From Candidatus Acetothermia bacterium (lineage in GTDB: Bacteria > Bipolaricaulota > Bipolaricaulia > RBG-16-55-9 > JANLFV01): a stretch of DNA of 11,949 nt. Below are positions 7,119-11,949 of the stretch, one piece after another. The stretch is from contig JAPWVC010000033.1 in NCBI GenBank assembly GCA_028275195.1, forward strand, positions 1-11,949. The letters run 5' to 3'. The notes under the pieces were generated by a model. The model saw only the letters and a program-made list of their open reading frames with translations. It made no database searches and was not told the DNA's origin. Numbering within the stretch: the stretch's first letter is position 1; each line of letters starts with the position of its first letter. The position numbers were made by a program, and so were the translations under genes.

Positions 7119-9953
7119 ATGGAGCTCCATCTGAAGGTTAACGGCGAGGAGAAGGTCTTCAAAGTCAGCTCGAAGGATCGCTTGGCTGATGTGCTCCGCC
7201 GCGAGGGCTACTTCGGGGTGAAGATCGGCTGCCGGACCGGCGATTGCGGGAGCTGCACCGTCCTCATCGACGGGAAGCCGCTCAAGTCCTGTGTGGTCCC
7301 CGCGGCCAAGGCCGAAGGGAAGGAGATTATCACCATCGAGGGCCTGGCCCGGGATGGTCAGCTCCACCCGCTCCAGGAGCAGTTCCTGGCCCATGGCGCG
7401 GTCCAGTGCGGCTTCTGCACCCCGGCGATGATCTTAGCCGCTAAGGCTTTTCTCGATGACTGGAAGGGCCCGCAACCTCCGGATGAGGCGGCCGTGAGGA
7501 AGGCCCTCAAGGGGGTCCTCTGCCGCTGCACCGGCTACGAGAAGCCGGTCCGGGCCGTCCTGGCCGCGGCTAGGATCATGCGCGGCGAGGCCGAGGCAGT
7601 CGCGGCGGATGACCCCTCGGCGGTCGCGGTGGAGAAGGAGAAGAAGTTCAGAGTCGTCGGGAAGAGCGTCCCCCGGGTCGATGGCCTCCAGCTCGTGACC
7701 GGTCGGCCGGCGTTCACCGACGACTTTAAGCTCCCGGGGATGCTCTATGCCAAGATCCTCTGGAGCCCTCTCGCCCATGCTCGGATAAAGAGGATCGATA
7801 AGAGCAAGGCCGAGGCCCTCCCGGGGGTCCGCGCCGTCCTGACCTACGAAGATGTCCCCAGGGTGGCCTACACCCGGGCGGGGCAGGACTACCCCGAGCC
7901 CTCGCCCTACGACTACTTCATCCTCGATAAGAAGGTCCGCTATGTCGGGGACCGGGTCGCGGCCGTGGCCGCAGACTCCTTAGAGATCGCAGAGGAGGCC
8001 CTCAAGCTGATCGAGGTCGAGTATGAGCCCCTCCCCGCGGTCCTCTCCCCTGAGGAGGCCCTCAAGGAGGGCGCGCCAGTGATCCACGACGAGCCCGAGG
8101 CCAGGGGGATCTACGACCCCAAGAGGAATATCTGCGCTCATATCGATGTCCAGCTCGGGGATGTCGAGAAGGGCTTTAAGGAGGCCGACCTCGTCCTGGA
8201 GAATGAGTATCGGACCTCGCGGGTCCAGCATGCCCAGCTCGAGCCGCATGTCACGATCACCTACCTCGACGAGCAGGACCGCTTGGTGGTCCGGACGAGC
8301 AATCAGGTCCCATTCCACACGAGGCGGCAGTTGGCCCAGGTCCTCGGCCTCCCGGTCGGAAGGATCAGGGTCATCAAGCCCCGGATCGGCGGGGGCTTCG
8401 GGGGGAAGCAGGAGATGGTCCTTGAAGACATCTGCGCGGCCCTCACCTTGGCCACCCGAAGGCCGGTCCGGCTCGAGCTCACCCGGGAGGAGGACTTCCG
8501 CAGCGCCAGGACTCGCCACCCGATGGTCATCCGGATGAAGAGCGGGGTGAAGCGGGATGGGACGCTCGTGGCGAACGAGATGGAGGCACTCGTGGACGCC
8601 GGTGCCTACGGCTCTCACAGTCCGACCGTCCCGAGCAACACCGGGAACAAGAACCTCCCTCGCTACCGCTGCCCGAACATCAGGTATGCCTTCACTTCGG
8701 TCTATACGAACCTCCCGATCAGCGGGGCCATGCGCGGGTATGGGACCCCGCAAGGGGCCTTTGCCCTGGAATCCCAAATCGATGAGCTGGCCCACGCCCT
8801 GGGGATGGACCCCCTCGAATTCCGGCTGAAGAACATCGTCCGCGCAGGGGACATCGACCGGCTCTCGCCCCTGGTCTATGAGATCAAGTCCGAGGCGGCG
8901 AACGACTGGGTCATCCAGGGGAATGGACTAGAGCAGTGCATCCTCAGGGGGGCCGAGCTCATCCGTTGGAAGGAGCGGCGACGGGAGCTCGAGGAGTGGA
9001 ATAAGAAGAACCCTCGCCTCAAGAAGGGTCTGGGGATGGCCTGCCTCTCCCAGGGGAGCGGGGTGGCCGGGATCGATAAAGCCGCGGCGACGATCAAGCT
9101 GAATGAGGACGGCTCATTCAACCTCTTCGTCGGGGCCGCGGACATCGGGACCGGGGCCGATACAGTCCTGGCCCAGATCGCCGCGGAGACCCTCGGGGTC
9201 GATGTGGAGGATATCATCGTCCATAGCGGGGACACCGACCTCTGCCCCTTCGACTCCGGGGCCTACGCCTCGAGCACCACCTATGTCTCCGGCGGGGCGG
9301 TGAAGAAGGCCGCGGAGATGGTAAAGGCGCAGCTCCTGGAAGTGGCCGGGAGGATGCTCGGAGAGGACCCGAACAGCCTCCGCTTGGAGGAGAAGAAGAT
9401 CATCTCGGACTCAGGGAGGGAGCTCTCCTTAGCCGAGGTCGCGCTCCAGGCCTTCTATCGAGAGAAGTTCCAGGTCGAGGCCACGGCCTCCCACTGCTCG
9501 CCCGCCAGCCCGCCGCCGTTCGCGGCCCAGTTCGCCGAGATCGAGGTCGAGACCACGACCGGGAAGATCAAGGTGAACAGGTTCCTCTCGGTCGTCGACT
9601 GCGGGACGGCCATCAACCCCAAGCTGGCTGAAGGGCAGGTCGAGGGGGCAGTGGCGATGGGGCTCGGCTTCGCCCTGACCGAGGAGCTGGAGTTCGATAG
9701 CGAGGGGCGGCTCCTCAACCCCAGCTACCGCGATTACCATATTCTGAGGGCCGATGAGATGCCGGAGCTGGAGACGGTCCTGATCGAGGGCTACGAGCCC
9801 CGGGGGCCCTTCGGGGCCAAGGCGATCGGGGAGGTGGCGATCAACGGCCCGGCACCGGCCGTGGCCAATGCCCTCTTCCATGCCACTGGGGTCCGGATCA
9901 GGTCCCTTCCGATCACTCCGGAGAAGGTCCTCCGAGCGCTGGGGAAGATGTGA
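7119..9953 (+). CDS. Fused [2Fe-2S]/molybdopterin hydroxylase, xanthine oxidase family (Mop/XDH-like)
   Basis: A 944-residue molybdenum hydroxylase joining the usual small and large subunits on one chain. Residues 1-150 carry two [2Fe-2S] clusters: plant-ferredoxin type (Cys38, 43, 46, 58) and the second type (Cys97, 100, 135, 137). After a linker, residues 178-944 form the molybdopterin-cytosine-dinucleotide domains, with TSNQVPF (Gln396), GGGFGGK (424-430), MRGYG (538-542) and the catalytic Glu905 in GAKAIGE. No FAD domain is fused or adjacent, so electrons must leave to another acceptor, as in Desulfovibrio aldehyde oxidoreductase. Operon position after a purine transporter and adenine deaminase suggests hypoxanthine/xanthine hydroxylation, but the residues matching bovine Glu802 and Arg880 appear to be Gln431 and Asn507, so substrate is open. 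Start chosen at ATG 7119, seven bases after AGGAGG; ATG 7089 would place that site inside the gene. Confidence 0.92.
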   Translation: MELHLKVNGEEKVFKVSSKDRLADVLRREGYFGVKIGCRTGDCGSCTVLIDGKPLKSCVVPAAKAEGKEIITIEGLARDGQLHPLQEQFLAHGAVQCGFCTPAMILAAKAFLDDWKGPQPPDEAAVRKALKGVLCRCTGYEKPVRAVLAAARIMRGEAEAVAADDPSAVAVEKEKKFRVVGKSVPRVDGLQLVTGRPAFTDDFKLPGMLYAKILWSPLAHARIKRIDKSKAEALPGVRAVLTYEDVPRVAYTRAGQDYPEPSPYDYFILDKKVRYVGDRVAAVAADSLEIAEEALKLIEVEYEPLPAVLSPEEALKEGAPVIHDEPEARGIYDPKRNICAHIDVQLGDVEKGFKEADLVLENEYRTSRVQHAQLEPHVTITYLDEQDRLVVRTSNQVPFHTRRQLAQVLGLPVGRIRVIKPRIGGGFGGKQEMVLEDICAALTLATRRPVRLELTREEDFRSARTRHPMVIRMKSGVKRDGTLVANEMEALVDAGAYGSHSPTVPSNTGNKNLPRYRCPNIRYAFTSVYTNLPISGAMRGYGTPQGAFALESQIDELAHALGMDPLEFRLKNIVRAGDIDRLSPLVYEIKSEAANDWVIQGNGLEQCILRGAELIRWKERRRELEEWNKKNPRLKKGLGMACLSQGSGVAGIDKAAATIKLNEDGSFNLFVGAADIGTGADTVLAQIAAETLGVDVEDIIVHSGDTDLCPFDSGAYASSTTYVSGGAVKKAAEMVKAQLLEVAGRMLGEDPNSLRLEEKKIISDSGRELSLAEVALQAFYREKFQVEATASHCSPASPPPFAAQFAEIEVETTTGKIKVNRFLSVVDCGTAINPKLAEGQVEGAVAMGLGFALTEELEFDSEGRLLNPSYRDYHILRADEMPELETVLIEGYEPRGPFGAKAIGEVAINGPAPAVANALFHATGVRIRSLPITPEKVLRALGKM

Positions 9954-9961
9954 TGTAGTTG

Positions 9962-10000
9962 CTCACCCGGCTTGCGAGGGCCTCTCATGGTTCGGGTGAG
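9962..10000. repeat. Inverted repeat CTCACCCG-N23-CGGGTGAG at the convergent gene ends
   Basis: CTCACCCG (9962-9969) and CGGGTGAG (9993-10000) are perfect reverse complements. The repeat spans the 31-base gap between the hydroxylase stop (9953) and the tgt stop (9985) and enters the last codons of tgt. Neither side is followed by a T run, so it is not a textbook intrinsic terminator. A symmetric hairpin could still stabilise or stop transcripts arriving from both sides. Confidence 0.4.
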
Positions 10001-11235
10001 GACAGCATGGGCTTAGTCCTCCCACTGAGCCACTCCTTCCTCAGTTCCGCGAGCCTCCCCTTTCGGATCGCCTCTCGGACCTGGCGCATCAGCTCCTCCA
10101 GGAAGAAGAGGTTGTGGATCGTCGCCAGGCGCATCGCCAGGAGCTCCTTGGCCTCGAAGAGGTGCCTCAAGTAGGCCCGGGAGTAGTTCCGGCAGGTGTA
10201 GCACCTGCAGCCCTCCTCGACCGGGCGGGGATCGGCCTTGAAATGGGCATTCCGGATGCGGAGGCGGAAAGCCTCGGCCTCCCTAGAGAAGAGGGCCCCA
10301 TTCCGGGCCATCCTCGTGGGGGCCACGCAGTCGAACATGTCGATGCCCCGCTCGACCGCGGCGAAGATGTCCTCGATCTCCCCGATCCCCAAAAGGTGGC
10401 GAGGCTTCCCCTCCGGCAAGAGGGGGATGGTCCATTCGAGGACCTGGAGCATCTCCTGCTTCGACTTCCCCAAGGAGCCGCCGATCGCAAAGCCCTGAAA
10501 CTCCAGGGAGGAGATGAACCGCGCGCTCGCCTCCCTCAGGTCGCGGTAGGCCCCGCCTTGGACGATCCCGAAGAGCGCTTGTTTGGAGGCGCGCCTCCCA
10601 TCGGCCGTCCGCTCGAACTCCTCCAGGGCCCGGACGGCCCAGCGGTGGGTCCGCTCCATCGCCTCCTTGGTGTAGGCATAATCGTGGAGCGGGGAGGTGC
10701 ACTCGTCCAGGACGAGGATGATATCGGCCCCGAGCTTCCGCTCGATCTGGATGACCTTCTCGGGGGTGAAGCGGTGGCGGGAGCCGTCGAGATGGGAGAT
10801 GAATTCCACGCCCTCCTCATCGACCCGGACGAGCGGCGTCCCTCGGGCCTTGAAGTGCCCGCCGCGGTCGTGGAGGCCCGCCTCCTCCTCGGGGAAGATC
10901 GGGGCGATCTTCCCCACTCCGTGCTCCTTCCCCGCCCCGAGGCTGAAGACCTGGAACCCCCCGGAGTCGGTCATCAGCGGCCCAGGCCAGTTCATGAACC
11001 GATGGAGCCCCCCAAGCTCCTCTATGAGGTCTTCTCCCGGCTGGAGGTGGAGATGATAGGTGTTGGCGATGATCACCTGGACCCCGATCTCGCGGAGCTC
11101 CTCGGGGGAGACAGCCTTGACCGTCGCCTGGGTCCCCACGGCCACGAACGCGGGGGTCGCGATGGCCCCGTGGGGCGTGATGAGCCGCCCCGTCCTCGCC
11201 CTGCCGTCCCGCGCCATCACCTCGAATTGGAACAT
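9985..11235 (-). CDS. tgt: Queuine tRNA-ribosyltransferase (tRNA-guanine transglycosylase)
   Basis: A 416-residue tRNA-guanine transglycosylase (EC 2.4.2.29 family), which swaps guanine-34 in Asp/Asn/His/Tyr tRNAs for a 7-deazaguanine base. Catalytic and pocket landmarks are present: MTDSGGFQVFS (Asp90), LVLDECT (Asp177), GIVQGG (Gln226), FAIGG (to Gly253), and the nucleophile Asp302 in MFDCVAPTRMARNG. The zinc site is Cys343, Cys345, Cys348 and His374. It is longer than the usual 370-390 residues: about 33 extra residues lie between Asp90 and Asp177, and the loop after GG reads SLGKS instead of the usual bacterial LAVGE. Start ATG 11235 overlaps the upstream stop by one base (TGATG) and has no ribosome site, so translation is coupled; a frame back to 11304 would run into the upstream gene. 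Pairing with a Qng1 homologue suggests queuine as substrate. Confidence 0.96.
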   Translation of the reverse strand: MFQFEVMARDGRARTGRLITPHGAIATPAFVAVGTQATVKAVSPEELREIGVQVIIANTYHLHLQPGEDLIEELGGLHRFMNWPGPLMTDSGGFQVFSLGAGKEHGVGKIAPIFPEEEAGLHDRGGHFKARGTPLVRVDEEGVEFISHLDGSRHRFTPEKVIQIERKLGADIILVLDECTSPLHDYAYTKEAMERTHRWAVRALEEFERTADGRRASKQALFGIVQGGAYRDLREASARFISSLEFQGFAIGGSLGKSKQEMLQVLEWTIPLLPEGKPRHLLGIGEIEDIFAAVERGIDMFDCVAPTRMARNGALFSREAEAFRLRIRNAHFKADPRPVEEGCRCYTCRNYSRAYLRHLFEAKELLAMRLATIHNLFFLEELMRQVREAIRKGRLAELRKEWLSGRTKPMLSSPEP

Positions 11236-11949
11236 CAGTAGAAGATCGTCACCGTCCGATGATGCGGCCTCTGCTTGAACTCCGGCCGCTGGCCCATCTC
11301 CCAAAGGAGCCAGTCGAGCTCCACGGCCATGAGGGCCCGGCCCAGCCGGGCCAGCTCCTCCCGGAGGAGCTCGACCGCCCAGATCGTATTCGCTCTGATC
11401 TCGACCTCCTCTGGCGAGCCGGGCGGGAGCGGCTCAAGCCGGTCGATCCTCTCCGCCAATCCCGGGCTATACCGCAAGATCCCGAGCTGGCGGAGGACCT
11501 GGGGGAGCTTGTAGTCGGCGAAGGCCGTGAGCTCGCCTATATCCCTGAAGCTGCCCCAACTCTCGCCGGAGAAGGCCAGCCAGAGGTCGGCCGGGAAGAT
11601 CTGGGCCCGCTTGTAGAAGAAGACCCTCCGCCCCTTGTATTCCGCCTCGTCGCGGAAGGAGCCAAGCTCCCTTGCCAAGAGCCGGGCTAGCTCGACCGCC
11701 GAGCCGCCGGCCGCCTCGACCAGCCGGGCGGCGCGGGAGGCGCGCCTCCCTTCATACCTCTCGAGCAAGACCCTTCCGAGCTCGTTGAGGACCTCGCACC
11801 GCTGATTGAGGAGCTGGAGCTCGCCCCGGCCACCGAGGATCTCCCTCAGCCTATCGAGAGAGAGCCGGGCGAGAAAGCCCGGATCATCGAATGGTTGGCC
11901 GGCCTCGAAGGCCCGCTTGAGGGCTGCGGCTAGGGCATAGTAGCCGGAG
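11235..11949 (-). CDS. Queuosine salvage protein, DUF2419/Qng1 family (N-terminus outside window)
   Basis: The C-terminal 237 or so residues of a queuosine 5'-phosphate N-glycosylase/hydrolase, the enzyme that releases queuine for reuse. The frame stays open to the window edge; the TTG at 11768 is not a start. Family motifs in order: SGYYALAAALKRAFEAG near the edge, a LNQRCEVLNELGRVL helix, FRDEAEYKGRRVFFYKRAQI (quoted to 20), FPADLW, LTAFADYKLPQVL, the Gly-Ile-Leu-Arg-Tyr segment, EVEIRANTIWAVELL, and the terminal HHRTVTIFY. The family in eukaryotes is about 340 residues, so some 90-100 are missing. The FADY aspartate is likely part of the active site; I infer this from conservation only. 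The gene precedes and overlaps tgt by one base. Bacterial members are patchy, with a Sphaerobacter protein studied structurally. Confidence 0.9.
   Translation of the reverse strand, partial: SGYYALAAALKRAFEAGQPFDDPGFLARLSLDRLREILGGRGELQLLNQRCEVLNELGRVLLERYEGRRASRAARLVEAAGGSAVELARLLARELGSFRDEAEYKGRRVFFYKRAQIFPADLWLAFSGESWGSFRDIGELTAFADYKLPQVLRQLGILRYSPGLAERIDRLEPLPPGSPEEVEIRANTIWAVELLREELARLGRALMAVELDWLLWEMGQRPEFKQRPHHRTVTIFY

Noticed and set aside
7980..8795. A 271-codon - strand frame inside the hydroxylase gene
   Set aside because: Same shadow effect of GC-rich codons; no start context and no recognisable motif.
10114..11241. A 375-codon open frame on the + strand opposite tgt
   Set aside because: It is an antisense shadow of tgt; composition is low in variety and no domain is visible, while tgt has a complete set of catalytic and zinc residues.
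11768..11768. TTG at 11766-11768 as start of the Qng1 gene
   Set aside because: The frame continues upstream to the window edge with clear family motifs, so the real start is outside.
1..11949. CRISPR arrays, insertion sequences, tRNA or rRNA genes
   Set aside because: No repeated spacers, transposase motifs, terminal repeats or tRNA/rRNA signatures were seen.

Overview
The window is a GC-rich bacterial segment (about 64% G+C by eye) with tightly packed genes, all assigned to recognisable families. The phylum cannot be fixed from the sequence. The substrate-binding protein has a Sec-type signal peptide and no lipobox cysteine, which fits a diderm better than a monoderm. Qng1-type queuosine salvage proteins are sporadic in bacteria; one known bacterial example is from Sphaerobacter in the Chloroflexota.

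Left to centre, + strand (1-9953): the window opens with the 3' end of a dihydropyrimidinase/hydantoinase gene. A promoter-like element follows (TTGACA overlapping the hydantoinase stop codon, with an AT-rich inverted repeat over the spacer and -10). It precedes a run of six genes: a BMP/PnrA-family substrate-binding protein, adenine deaminase, a double-domain ABC ATPase, two BPD_transp_2 permeases, and a fused [2Fe-2S]-molybdopterin hydroxylase of the xanthine oxidase family. A strong hairpin with a pyrimidine/T tract lies between the binding-protein gene and the rest and probably lets the binding protein be made in excess. The ade-ATPase-permease-permease genes abut or overlap (adjacent stop/start, 4-nt ATGA overlap, 22-nt overlap). 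Together they look like a nucleobase uptake and breakdown system: import a purine-like base, deaminate adenine to hypoxanthine, and hydroxylate a heterocycle. The hydantoinase would act in a later or parallel ring-opening step.

Right, - strand (9985-11949): a queuine tRNA-ribosyltransferase gene (tgt) overlaps by one base (TGATG) the 3' end of a DUF2419/Qng1 queuosine-salvage gene that runs off the window. The pair predicts that the host recovers queuine from queuosine nucleotide and inserts it directly into tRNA. The two operons converge at about 9954-9984, where an 8-bp inverted repeat spans the junction.

The most unexpected signal is compositional. By eye I find no ACGT and no GTAC in all 11,949 bases, although base composition predicts roughly 30-40 of each. 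Synonymous codon choice follows the avoidance: Asp/Tyr/His/Asn codons before Val always end in T, and Tyr after a G-ending codon is always TAT. This suggests a restriction or DNA-modification history in the host.
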